From Clostridia bacterium (GTDB taxonomy: Bacteria > Bacillota > Clostridia > Monoglobales > Monoglobaceae), in NCBI GenBank assembly GCA_017546205.1, contig JAFYXJ010000014.1, positions 1 through 64,000 of the forward strand: a stretch of DNA of 64,000 nucleotides, in the 5' to 3' direction. Shown piece after piece: positions 15,139 through 23,247 of the stretch. The notes below the pieces were generated by a model. The model saw only the letters and a program-made list of their open reading frames with translations. It was not told the DNA's origin and did no database searches. The position numbers were made by a program, and so were the translations under genes. Each line of letters starts with the position of its first letter. Position 1 is the stretch's first letter.

Positions 15139-16398
15139 ATGCAGACCAAGAAACTTTGTCAGGGCGTGGATCTTCGTGCGATTTCAAACCCTAAATTCAA
15201 AACCAATACATTAAGTGTGTTTTTCCATATACCCTTAAAAAGGGAAACGGTGACCATGGCGGCACTTTTGCCATCTGTGCTGAAGCGGGGATGCGAAAAA
15301 TATCCGGAGTTCAAACTTATGACCAGACACCTTGCAGACCTCTACAGTGCCGGATGCGGTGTAGGCGTCAGAACCAAAGGCGATGGAGAAATTCTTTACT
15401 TTACTATGGATTACATTGCAGACCGGTATATTGGCGAAAACCTGACTGCCAAGGTAACGGAATTTTTAAGTGAACTGATTTTCTCTCCCTTGGTTCAGGA
15501 CGGAGGTTTTTTGCCGGAATATGTAGAAAGCGAAAAGACGAATCTGCGCAACGCAATCTTAGGATTGATTAACGATAAAAAAGAATATGCCGATGTAAAA
15601 TGTCGGGAAGCCATGTTTGGGAAAGATGGTTACGGCATGTTTGAGGCAGGCTATGCAGAGGATTTAGACGAGATTACGCCACAGAAGTTGTATGCGTTCT
15701 ATCAGGATGTGATTCAGAATGCCAAAGTGGACATTTTTGTTGGCGGAACAGTAACAGAAACGGATTTAGCTTGTGTTGCTGAGATTCTTGGTGAGAAGTG
15801 TTCGGATAGAGAAGCGTCTTTTGTGCCCACCATTTGGGCAAGGCATGACCGAACGGAGGTTCAGCAGATTACCGAATCCATGCAGACGGCACAGAGCAAA
15901 CTTTCCATCGGACTTAAGTGCGGAGTAGACCCGACGACAGAAGAGTATTACGCCCTGATGCTGGGAAGTTGTATTTTTGGAGGAAGTCCTTTTTCCAAGT
16001 TGTTCAACAATGTTCGGGAGAAGTTAAGCCTTGCTTATTATGCGGCATGCCGTACCGATCGGTTAAAAAGTGTGATGATGATCAGTTCCGGTATTGAAAC
16101 AGGGAACTTTCAAAAGGCGTATGATGAAATTCTGGTTCAGCTGGAAAAGATGAAACAGGGTGAAATCAGTCAGGAAGAGTTGGAAGCTGCAAAGAAATAT
16201 CTTGCCAGTGGGTTGATTGCTATGTATGATAATATGCGTGTTCTGGAGGATTATTATCTCAGTCAAGCAATTATGGGACAGCACCAGACGCCGGAAGAAT
16301 TGATTAAAAATTTGTCCGCCGTTACCATAGACCGGATTCAGGCTGTGATGAAGAATCTGCAAGTGGATACGGTGTATTTCCTGAAAGGGGAGGTGTGA
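15139..16398 (+). CDS. ymfF: M16-family peptidase-like protein YmfF (no zinc motif)
   Basis: A 419-residue protein with the two-halves layout of M16 peptidases but without the HxxEH zinc motif, so it should be the non-catalytic partner of the next gene. Recognisable parts: FKTNTLSVFFHIPL in the first strand region, the Leu/Glu-rich middle, and the C-terminal half with FGGSPFSKLFNNVREKLSLAYYA, the M16 substrate-binding region. In Bacillus the ymfF/ymfH pair has been linked to 5-aminopentanol modification of elongation factor P. ATG at 15139 is 8 nt after AAGGAG; a GTG 9 nt upstream is less well placed. ymfH follows after 3 nt. Confidence 0.82.
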   Translation: MQTKKLCQGVDLRAISNPKFKTNTLSVFFHIPLKRETVTMAALLPSVLKRGCEKYPEFKLMTRHLADLYSAGCGVGVRTKGDGEILYFTMDYIADRYIGENLTAKVTEFLSELIFSPLVQDGGFLPEYVESEKTNLRNAILGLINDKKEYADVKCREAMFGKDGYGMFEAGYAEDLDEITPQKLYAFYQDVIQNAKVDIFVGGTVTETDLACVAEILGEKCSDREASFVPTIWARHDRTEVQQITESMQTAQSKLSIGLKCGVDPTTEEYYALMLGSCIFGGSPFSKLFNNVREKLSLAYYAACRTDRLKSVMMISSGIETGNFQKAYDEILVQLEKMKQGEISQEELEAAKKYLASGLIAMYDNMRVLEDYYLSQAIMGQHQTPEELIKNLSAVTIDRIQAVMKNLQVDTVYFLKGEV

Positions 16399-16401
16399 CA
16401 G

Positions 16402-17697
16402 ATGGAGATGAACAGATACTATCAGGAACAATTGCAGGAGGAAATGCAATGTGCAGTCCATCCAAGCGGACTTAGGGTATATGTATTTCCCAAAAAGGGA
16501 TTTCAGAAATACTATGCCATCTATGGTACTGAGTATGGATCGATTGATAGCGTATTTCAGGTTCCCGGAGAGGATGCCATGATCAAGGTTCCGGACGGAA
16601 TTGCCCATTATCTGGAACATAAAATGTTTGAGGAAGAAGACGGCGGAGATGCGTTCCAACGATTTGCCCTCACCGGCGCCAACAGTAATGCTTTTACCAG
16701 TTTTGATATGACCGCGTATCTGTTTTCCTGTACGGATCGGTTTTATGAAAATCTGGATATCCTTTTGGACTTTGTGAATTGTCCTTGTTTTACCGAGGAA
16801 AATGTCGCAAAGGAGCAGGGTATCATCGGTCAGGAAATCAAAATGTATGAGGATGATCCGGAATGGAGGGTGTTCTTCAATACCCTGACGGCGTTATTTC
16901 ACAATAATCCGGTGAAAATTGATATTGCCGGAACGGTAGAAAGTATTGCTCAAATTACGCCGGAACTCTTATATCGTTGTTATCACACTTTCTATAATCC
17001 TGCCAATATGGTTTTGGTTTTGGTGGGAGATGTGGATATGGAAACAGCCATGTCCTATGTAGATAAGCATGTGGATGCAAGCCGGAATTTGGGACAGATA
17101 CCCAGAGAAGAAGTTGTTGAACCCCGGGAAAGGGTGCAGGAGAGAATTTCACAAAAACTGGTGGTTTCCCAACCTTTGTTCCGGATAGGATTTAAGGATT
17201 GCAATATGGATCTGGACGCCGAAGCCATGATGAAAAAGGAACTGGCAACCGAGGTGATTCTGGATGCAGTATTTGGCAGATGCAGTGACTTATATCATCA
17301 ATTATACGAAAGCGGTTTCATTGACAGCACCTTTGACGCAGAGGCAGATTTATCTAAGCGGTATGGATTCAGCTTGCTAGGCGGAGAGAGCAAGGATCCT
17401 GAGGCGGTTTATGCCAAAATTAAGGAGCGGCTTGCGGAATTGATGGAAACGGGAATTCCGGCTGAAGATATCGCTCGTTCCAAAAAGAAATTGAAATCTT
17501 CTCACATCCGCATCTTTAACAGTGTGGAGAGGATGGGCAACACCTTTATCCGTCAGATATTCTCAGGCTATAATCCCCTTTCTGCAGGTGATGCGCTGAA
17601 TGCCTTGACCGAACAGGAAATCAATGACAGACTGCGGGAACACTTTGCGGTGGATAACTGTGTGCTTTCGGTTGTTTATCCCATGGACGAAGAATAG
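16402..17697 (+). CDS. ymfH: M16-family zinc peptidase YmfH
   Basis: A 431-residue M16 metallopeptidase. The inverted zinc motif HxxEH is present as HYLEH (about residues 70-74), followed by the downstream glutamate region ENVAKEQGIIGQEIKMYEDDP that supplies the third ligand. It has a typical C-terminal half. Together with the preceding motif-less YmfF it should form an active/inactive heterodimer. Reported role of the pair in Bacillus: EF-P modification, with proteolysis as the biochemical activity expected from the family. Ribosome site GGGGAGG. lgt starts 12 nt after the stop. Confidence 0.88.
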   Translation: MEMNRYYQEQLQEEMQCAVHPSGLRVYVFPKKGFQKYYAIYGTEYGSIDSVFQVPGEDAMIKVPDGIAHYLEHKMFEEEDGGDAFQRFALTGANSNAFTSFDMTAYLFSCTDRFYENLDILLDFVNCPCFTEENVAKEQGIIGQEIKMYEDDPEWRVFFNTLTALFHNNPVKIDIAGTVESIAQITPELLYRCYHTFYNPANMVLVLVGDVDMETAMSYVDKHVDASRNLGQIPREEVVEPRERVQERISQKLVVSQPLFRIGFKDCNMDLDAEAMMKKELATEVILDAVFGRCSDLYHQLYESGFIDSTFDAEADLSKRYGFSLLGGESKDPEAVYAKIKERLAELMETGIPAEDIARSKKKLKSSHIRIFNSVERMGNTFIRQIFSGYNPLSAGDALNALTEQEINDRLREHFAVDNCVLSVVYPMDEE

Positions 17698-17709
17698 GAA
17701 GTGATAGCG

Positions 17710-18498
17710 ATGATGAACCATATTTCATTTCCCGGACTGGGACTTTCCTTCTCGGTAAGTCGGGTGGCATTTGAAATTTTTGGCATTTCGGTTTACTGGT
17801 ACGGCATCCTGATTGCATTGGGACTTTCCCTTGCACTGTTATATGGTTTTCGGGAAAGCAAACGGGTTGGATTGAGCGGAGATGATTTGCTTAACATGAT
17901 TCTGATTGCGGTGCCGGTTGCTATTGTTTGTGCAAGAACGTATTATGTTATCTTCAGCTGGCAGGATTACAAAGATAATCTGTGGTCGGTGTTGGATATC
18001 CGTGGCGGAGGAATTGCAATCTACGGTGCCATTATCGGGATTTGCGGAGTGATTCTTTGCTATTGTAAGGCGAAAAAGTTGTCTATTGGAAAAGTATTGG
18101 ATATCCTTGCTGTCGGACTTTTGATTGGGCAGGCGATCGGCCGTTGGGGGAACTTTATCAATGGTGAGGCCTTTGGCGGATTTACGACTCTGCCATGGGC
18201 AATGACGATAAAACAGGTTGCATACAGCGTTCATCCTACTTTTCTTTATGAATCGATATGGAATTGCGGAGGACTTATCCTCTTGCTGTTCTATAAGAAA
18301 ATCAAGGAGTTTGACGGCGAACTGTTCTCTGCCTACCTTGCATGGTATGGACTTGGAAGAGTATGGATTGAGGGGCTGCGTGCAGACTCCCTCTACATAG
18401 GAGATTTCAGAGTATCGCAATTGTTGGCAGGAGCCACATTGATACTTGGAATTGTACTTATCCTTTATGGAAGAATCCGACGTGCCAAAATAAAATAA
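17710..18498 (+). CDS. lgt: Prolipoprotein diacylglyceryl transferase
   Basis: A 262-residue membrane enzyme that transfers diacylglycerol from phosphatidylglycerol to the lipobox Cys of prolipoproteins; the lipoproteins at 895 and 3549 are among its expected clients. Signature regions: YWYGILIALGLSLALLYG, RGGGIAIYGAIIG, and GQAIGRWGNFINGEAFGG with the essential Arg/Asn, about 7 spans. ATG 17710 lies 8 nt after AGGAAG; GTG 17701 is an alternative. Ends in a strong terminator. Confidence 0.95.
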   Translation: MMNHISFPGLGLSFSVSRVAFEIFGISVYWYGILIALGLSLALLYGFRESKRVGLSGDDLLNMILIAVPVAIVCARTYYVIFSWQDYKDNLWSVLDIRGGGIAIYGAIIGICGVILCYCKAKKLSIGKVLDILAVGLLIGQAIGRWGNFINGEAFGGFTTLPWAMTIKQVAYSVHPTFLYESIWNCGGLILLLFYKKIKEFDGELFSAYLAWYGLGRVWIEGLRADSLYIGDFRVSQLLAGATLILGIVLILYGRIRRAKIK

Positions 18499-18509
18499 AA
18501 ATAAACAAG

Positions 18510-18557
18510 AAAGACCTTGAGGAATGGAAATAATCCATTCTTTGAGGTCTTTTTTTG
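18510..18557 (+). terminator. Terminator after lgt
   Basis: A 19-bp stem with a few wobbles (AAAGACCTTGAGGAATGGA with TCCATTCTTTGAGGTCTTT), short loop, then TTTTTTT. The stretch 18558-18770 that follows is A/T- and purine-rich and shows no gene or clear structure to me. Confidence 0.9.
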
Positions 18558-18770
18558 TTTTGAAAAAAACAAACTCCTTTTTTGGATAAAACTGCCGATG
18601 GATTTTCACCAATGCTGTAAAAAACTGTGGGCAAAGGTCAAAGGTTGAAAAAATGGGAAAAATGAGAAAAAAGAGGTGCAAAAATAAGGATATTTTGCGG
18701 GATAAAAACGAATGGAGAAACAATTGGAAAGAATTTGTAAAAAAAATTTAATATTTTTTCAAAAAAAGTC

Positions 18771-18799
18771 TTGCAATCTTTATAGAAATGGGGTACAAT
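18771..18799 (+). promoter_or_regulatory. Promoter of the mraZ division/cell-wall cluster
   Basis: TTGCAA (18771-18776), 17-nt spacer, TACAAT (18794-18799), about 100 nt upstream of mraZ and directly before the MraZ-type repeats. Confidence 0.75.
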
Positions 18800-18808
18800 G
18801 AGAGAGAA

Positions 18809-18842
18809 GTGGGGCAAAGTGGTGCTGAGTGCATCAAAGTGG
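18809..18842 (+). promoter_or_regulatory. MraZ operator: four GTGG-type repeats at 10-nt spacing
   Basis: GTGG at 18809, GTGG at 18819, GTGC at 18829 and GTGG at 18839, in exact 10-nt phase just downstream of the -10 box. GTGG(G/T) repeats one helical turn apart are the known binding site of the MraZ repressor, so autoregulation of the cluster is expected. One of the four repeats is degenerate. Confidence 0.8.
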
Positions 18843-18904
18843 GTTAAAAATGACCCTAAAACAACTATTTTTGCCCATTTGAAATCAAAAAGGAGGTGAC
18901 GGCG

Positions 18905-19330
18905 ATGTTTACAGGCGAATATGACCAGACTTTGGACAGTAAGGGCAGAGTGAATATTCCTTCCAAGTTCCGGCAGGAACTGGGTGAGACATTCGTCGTT
19001 GCCAAAGGTTTGGAAAACTGTGTTAAGATTTATCCACAGGTAGAATGGGAACGATTCCAAAATGTTCTTCGCAGTCAGCCGTCAAGCAAACGGCGGGGTT
19101 TGGAGCGTTTTTTCTTTAGCGGAGCAGAAGAACGCAGTATTGATGGACAAGGCCGAGTATTGATTTCGCCCAAAATGAGAGAATATGCCAATCTTACGGA
19201 TGAGATTGTTGTTATCGGGGTTTCTGATACGGTGGAAATCTGGAATCGCAATGACTGGAATGAATATATGAACCGTCCTGAGTTCAGCGCAGAAGCCATT
19301 GCAGAAACCATGGAGGAGCTGGAAATCTAA
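18905..19330 (+). CDS. mraZ: Transcriptional regulator MraZ
   Basis: A 141-residue protein with two SpoVT/AbrB-type DNA-binding repeats: residues about 1-50 (FTGEYDQTLDSKGRVNIPSKFR) and about 75-120 (AEERSIDGQGRVLISPKMREY). MraZ binds the GTGG repeats in its own leader and represses the dcw cluster. ATG 18905 has AGGAGG 9-10 nt upstream; a GTG at 18896 abuts that site and is less likely. The stop overlaps the rsmH start (TAATG). Confidence 0.95.
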   Translation: MFTGEYDQTLDSKGRVNIPSKFRQELGETFVVAKGLENCVKIYPQVEWERFQNVLRSQPSSKRRGLERFFFSGAEERSIDGQGRVLISPKMREYANLTDEIVVIGVSDTVEIWNRNDWNEYMNRPEFSAEAIAETMEELEI

Positions 19331-20265
19331 TGGCATTTCATCATATTTCGGTTTTGCTGAAAGAAAGTGTCGATGCACTGAAGATTCGTCCGGACGGTGT
19401 TTATGCTGACGGAACCTTGGGCGGCGGCGGACATAGTGCCATGGTGTGCGGTAACTTGTCGGAGCAAGGAACCTTGATTGGAATTGACCGGGATACCGTT
19501 GCCCTGCAGGCCGCAGGAGAGAGGCTCCGTGGATTTGAGTGCAAAAAGCATCTGGTACACAGAAATTTTTTTGAAATCAAAGATATTCTTGCGGAACTTG
19601 GAATAGACGGTCTTGATGGCGCTATTTTAGATCTGGGCGTTTCTTCACCTCAATTGGATGATGCTCAGCGGGGATTCAGCTATCACCAGACGGCGAGGCT
19701 GGATATGCGGATGGATCGGGATGCAGGGCTGGATGCATGGCAGGTGGTCAATACCTATGAGGAAAGTCATCTTGCGGACATTATCTTTCGGTATGGAGAA
19801 GAACGGTATGCCAGAAGAATTGCAGCTGCCATTGTTGAGACCAGAAAAAAGAAACCTATTGAAACTACCACGGAACTTTCCGATGTGATAAAAAATGCGT
19901 TTCCTCCGGCGCAACGGTATGGGGACAAGCATCCCGCAAAACGGACCTTTCAGGCAATCCGGATTGAAGTCAATCAGGAATTGGAAGGATTGGATACAGC
20001 TGTGCGGGATTTTGTTCAGGTGTTGAATAAGGGCGGAAGATTGGCAATTATCACGTTTCATTCGTTGGAAGACCGCATTGTTAAAAATGTATTTGCTGAT
20101 TTGGCAAAGGGGTGTGAGTGCCCCAAGGATTTTCCGGTTTGTGTTTGCGGGAAACAGCCGCAGGTAAAATTAATTACCAGAAAGCCTGTGATTGCAGGCA
20201 AAGAAGAATTACAGGATAATAACCGAGCCCATAGTGCAAAACTTCGGGTGATAGAAAAATTATAG
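19330..20265 (+). CDS. rsmH: 16S rRNA (cytosine1402-N4)-methyltransferase RsmH
   Basis: A 311-residue SAM-dependent methyltransferase. The SAM-binding motif is at residues about 27-39 (DGTLGGGGHSAMV); then DLGVSSPQLDDAQRGFSY, RMDRDAGLDAWQVVN, and the C-terminal FHSLEDRIVKNVFADLA and NNRAHSAKLRVIEK. It methylates C1402 in the ribosomal P site. Conserved second gene of the division cluster. The ATG overlaps the mraZ stop. Confidence 0.97.
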   Translation: MAFHHISVLLKESVDALKIRPDGVYADGTLGGGGHSAMVCGNLSEQGTLIGIDRDTVALQAAGERLRGFECKKHLVHRNFFEIKDILAELGIDGLDGAILDLGVSSPQLDDAQRGFSYHQTARLDMRMDRDAGLDAWQVVNTYEESHLADIIFRYGEERYARRIAAAIVETRKKKPIETTTELSDVIKNAFPPAQRYGDKHPAKRTFQAIRIEVNQELEGLDTAVRDFVQVLNKGGRLAIITFHSLEDRIVKNVFADLAKGCECPKDFPVCVCGKQPQVKLITRKPVIAGKEELQDNNRAHSAKLRVIEKL

Positions 20266-20281
20266 AAGGGAAGAACTGCCG

Positions 20282-20878
20282 ATGCCTACACAGACACCTG
20301 TCAGAAGAAGCACAACTGCATATAGAGAACGGCCTGTTACCGGCAGTTATGACCGCTACAACGGATACGGACAGGGACGGCAGAGTACCGCCCGTGTTTA
20401 TGATTTTCCCATAACCTATCCGGACAGAATTCCGGTACAGCCCCGCAAAAAGGAGACGGTGCAGGAGGCTTCCAAACAGAAGCGGAAAGGGATTCAGGTT
20501 CATAGAGGGAATCTTTTGAAGACGTTTATGAGAATTTTTCTGGTGGTTGGCTTATGTATGTTGATGCTGTATCGATATGCCACCATTTTGGAATATTCCA
20601 ATCAGATTGATGATTTGCAGACACAGATTTCAGCCATCAGTGCAAAAAATCAGTCGTTGCAAACAAAACTTGATAGAGGACTGGAGTTAAGTGTACTGGA
20701 GGAGTATGCGACCGGTCAGTTGGGAATGATTCGCCCGGACAATTCCCAAATGTTTTATATTGATATGCAACTCAGCGACGTTGCAAAGGGCGAGGCTTCC
20801 GTAATCAGCAGTGAGGCAAAATCGGCGCTTCAGGGTGCTCCCGGTGCTTTGGTTCATGCGTTACGGGTATTAAAATAA
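20282..20878 (+). CDS. ftsL: FtsL-like division protein
   Basis: A 198-residue bitopic membrane protein: a long basic, Arg/Tyr-rich cytoplasmic tail (1-80), one membrane span at about 82-100 (MRIFLVVGLCMLMLYRYA), and an extracytoplasmic coiled coil (about 105-150, QIDDLQTQISAISAKNQSLQTK) followed by a low-complexity Ala/Ser tail. This matches FtsL/DivIC-type septum proteins that hold FtsQ/DivIB and the division PBP together. Sequence identity is low as usual for FtsL, so the name rests on topology and position between rsmH and the PBP gene. Confidence 0.8.
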   Translation: MPTQTPVRRSTTAYRERPVTGSYDRYNGYGQGRQSTARVYDFPITYPDRIPVQPRKKETVQEASKQKRKGIQVHRGNLLKTFMRIFLVVGLCMLMLYRYATILEYSNQIDDLQTQISAISAKNQSLQTKLDRGLELSVLEEYATGQLGMIRPDNSQMFYIDMQLSDVAKGEASVISSEAKSALQGAPGALVHALRVLK

Positions 20879-20927
20879 CAGTTGTTTGCATATACTTCAA
20901 AACGAGGCAACGATGTTTGAGAGAAGG

Positions 20928-20959
20928 ATAGCGGGGATTTCTGACAGAAACTCCGCTAT
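20928..20959 (+). other. Strong hairpin between ftsL and the PBP gene
   Basis: ATAGCGGGG pairs with CTCCGCTAT, with TTTCT/AGAAA continuing after a bulged A. There is no T tract after it, so it is not a normal terminator; an RNA-processing or translation-control site before the PBP gene is possible. Confidence 0.5.
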
Positions 20960-20997
20960 TTATGTCTATAAAGTCTGATGAAAGGAAGAAACCGGTC

Positions 20998-23226
20998 ATG
21001 AAGCAAAGCCGACTGATACAAAAACGAAGAATTATGCTTGTTCTCACCATAATGGTGGTGATATTCAGTGCATTGTTGGTGCGGACTGCATGGGTGCAGA
21101 TTATTAACGGGGAAGAACTTTCCCGTAAGGCGTTGGAACAGCAGACCAGCGATAATACAGTAAGTGCAAAACGGGGAAATATCTTTGACCGGAATTATAA
21201 GGTGCTTGCGGGGAATACTACAGTAGAGACCATCAGTATTACGCCGGAGAATATCCGCAACAGCATCAAAGATAAAGGATTAAGTGTTGGTCGGATTGCA
21301 GAACAAATTGCTGAGATTCTTGGGTTAAAGCCGGAAACGGTGGAAACAAAGATTGAAAAGCAGAGCAGTTTTGAATATTTGAAAAAGAAAGTGGATAAGG
21401 ATATTGCGGATGAACTGCGTTTGTATATGGAGGAAACCGGTGTCCGTGGTATCAGTTTTGTAGAAGATGTCAAGCGGTTTTACCCTTATAACAATCTTGC
21501 GTCTCATGTAATCGGCTTTGTAGGAGATGATAATCAGGGATTGGAAGGCGTAGAAAGTATTTATGATGATGAGTTGAGCGGAGTCCCCGGACGGGTGATT
21601 ACCGGACGGCAGTCAACCGGTCTGGATGTGTCTTCTTCCTATGAAAGTTATATTGCGGCACAAGATGGTGCCAGTGTTGTGCTGACCATTGATGAGGTTA
21701 TCCAAAGCTATGTGGAAAAGCATCTGGAACATGCCAGAATTATCAATGAGTTGGAAGTGGGTGCTGCGGCAATTGTGATGGATGTCAATACCGGTGAAAT
21801 TCTTGCCATGAGTTCCAAACCGGATTACGATTTGAATCAGCCCTTTGCCATTACCGATGCCATTCGGGCGCAGCACGAGAATATTGATGAAGAACTGGCA
21901 TCTTTGGAGGGTAGTGAATACAATGCCCGTTTGACTGAAGTGGTGCAGGGTGTCCGCAGAAACAAAGCGGTGGTGGATTCCTATGAACCGGGTTCTACCT
22001 TCAAGTCGGTGGTAGCATCCGTTGCGTTGGAAACCGGAGCATGTACTTTGGAAGACACCTTTACCTGCGGTGGTTCCTATAAGGTTCTGGATCGGAGCAT
22101 CAACTGTGCCAACCGGAACGGACATGGACATCAGACCTTCCAGGAGGCGGTGCAGAATTCCTGCAACCCGGCGTTCATTCAGATTGGTGCAAAAATAGGG
22201 AAAAGCCGGTTTTTGACCGGAGCGCGCGCCTTTGGATTTTTTGAAAAAACCGGCATTGAACTTCCCGGTGAGGCGGCAGGTCTTGGTTTTACTACCAACA
22301 GTTTTACGGAACTTGACCTTGCGACTTCATCCTTCGGACAGTCGGTAACCGTGACGCCGCTCCAGATGATTACTGCCATCAGTGCTGTTGCCAATGGAGG
22401 AAAACTTTACAAACCGCACTTGATTAAGGAAATCGTCAACTCGGATCGTGTGGTTATTAAAAAGACGGAACCCCAAATGGTGCGTCAGGTAATTTCAGAG
22501 GAAACCAGCAATAAAATGAGGACGATTTTGGAATCCGTTGTTTCTAAAGGCGGCGGTAAAAACGCATACATTGCCGGCTACCGCATTGCAGGGAAAACAG
22601 GAACATCCGAGAAGATTCCTCGTGGTAATGGTAAATACATTGCATCGTTTTTGTCCTTTGCTCCGGCAGATGATCCCCAGATTGCGTGCCTTGTTATTCT
22701 GGATCAACCACCGGTGGGTAACGTATATTACGGCGGAACCATTGCGGCTCCGGTTGTGAAAAATATTATGGAAGAAACCCTTAGGTATCTGGAAGTGGAA
22801 CCTCGATATAACGAAGATGAAAAAGCTTATGTAGACATTGAACTTCCTGATATTTCAGGAAAATCCCGTCAAGAGGCAACCGATATTTTAAAGGAAGCTG
22901 GTTTTTCCATCCGGTTCAAAGGAAAAGGCGACCGGATTATTGACCAAATTCCCAAAGCGCATACCAGACTCAGCGCCGGATCTACCGTTGTGGCTTATCT
23001 TGAGGGGACAACGGCAGAACGCTCGGTGACAGTACCCAATGTCGTCGGGGAAACGGCATCTTCTGCGTCGGCAGTTCTTCGCGGGGCAGGGTTGAATGCG
23101 AGAATTCGGGGCGTTCCCGGAGAAGGCGGTGCTATTTGTGCATCTCAATCTCCTGAAGCAGGAGCTATTGTAGAACCCGGAACGGTGATTACCGTGAACT
23201 TTAAATATCAGGGTGCGATAGAATAA
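20998..23226 (+). CDS. Class B penicillin-binding protein with two PASTA domains (SpoVD/FtsI type)
   Basis: A 742-residue transpeptidase. One N-terminal span (about 10-30), a PBP dimerisation domain starting at SAKRGNIFDRNYKVLAGNT, and a transpeptidase domain with SxxK in YEPGSTFKSV, SxN in NSCNPAF and KTG in AGKTGTSEK. Two C-terminal PASTA domains follow (about 615-680 and 682-740). It cross-links septal peptidoglycan; by position it is the division PBP or the spore-cortex SpoVD, which share this layout. The ATG at 20998 has AAAGGAAG 9 nt upstream; an in-frame ATG at 20962 lacks a ribosome site and sits at the edge of a hairpin. Confidence 0.93.
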   Translation: MKQSRLIQKRRIMLVLTIMVVIFSALLVRTAWVQIINGEELSRKALEQQTSDNTVSAKRGNIFDRNYKVLAGNTTVETISITPENIRNSIKDKGLSVGRIAEQIAEILGLKPETVETKIEKQSSFEYLKKKVDKDIADELRLYMEETGVRGISFVEDVKRFYPYNNLASHVIGFVGDDNQGLEGVESIYDDELSGVPGRVITGRQSTGLDVSSSYESYIAAQDGASVVLTIDEVIQSYVEKHLEHARIINELEVGAAAIVMDVNTGEILAMSSKPDYDLNQPFAITDAIRAQHENIDEELASLEGSEYNARLTEVVQGVRRNKAVVDSYEPGSTFKSVVASVALETGACTLEDTFTCGGSYKVLDRSINCANRNGHGHQTFQEAVQNSCNPAFIQIGAKIGKSRFLTGARAFGFFEKTGIELPGEAAGLGFTTNSFTELDLATSSFGQSVTVTPLQMITAISAVANGGKLYKPHLIKEIVNSDRVVIKKTEPQMVRQVISEETSNKMRTILESVVSKGGGKNAYIAGYRIAGKTGTSEKIPRGNGKYIASFLSFAPADDPQIACLVILDQPPVGNVYYGGTIAAPVVKNIMEETLRYLEVEPRYNEDEKAYVDIELPDISGKSRQEATDILKEAGFSIRFKGKGDRIIDQIPKAHTRLSAGSTVVAYLEGTTAERSVTVPNVVGETASSASAVLRGAGLNARIRGVPGEGGAICASQSPEAGAIVEPGTVITVNFKYQGAIE

Positions 23227-23247
23227 AACGGAAGTGAGGAAACACAG

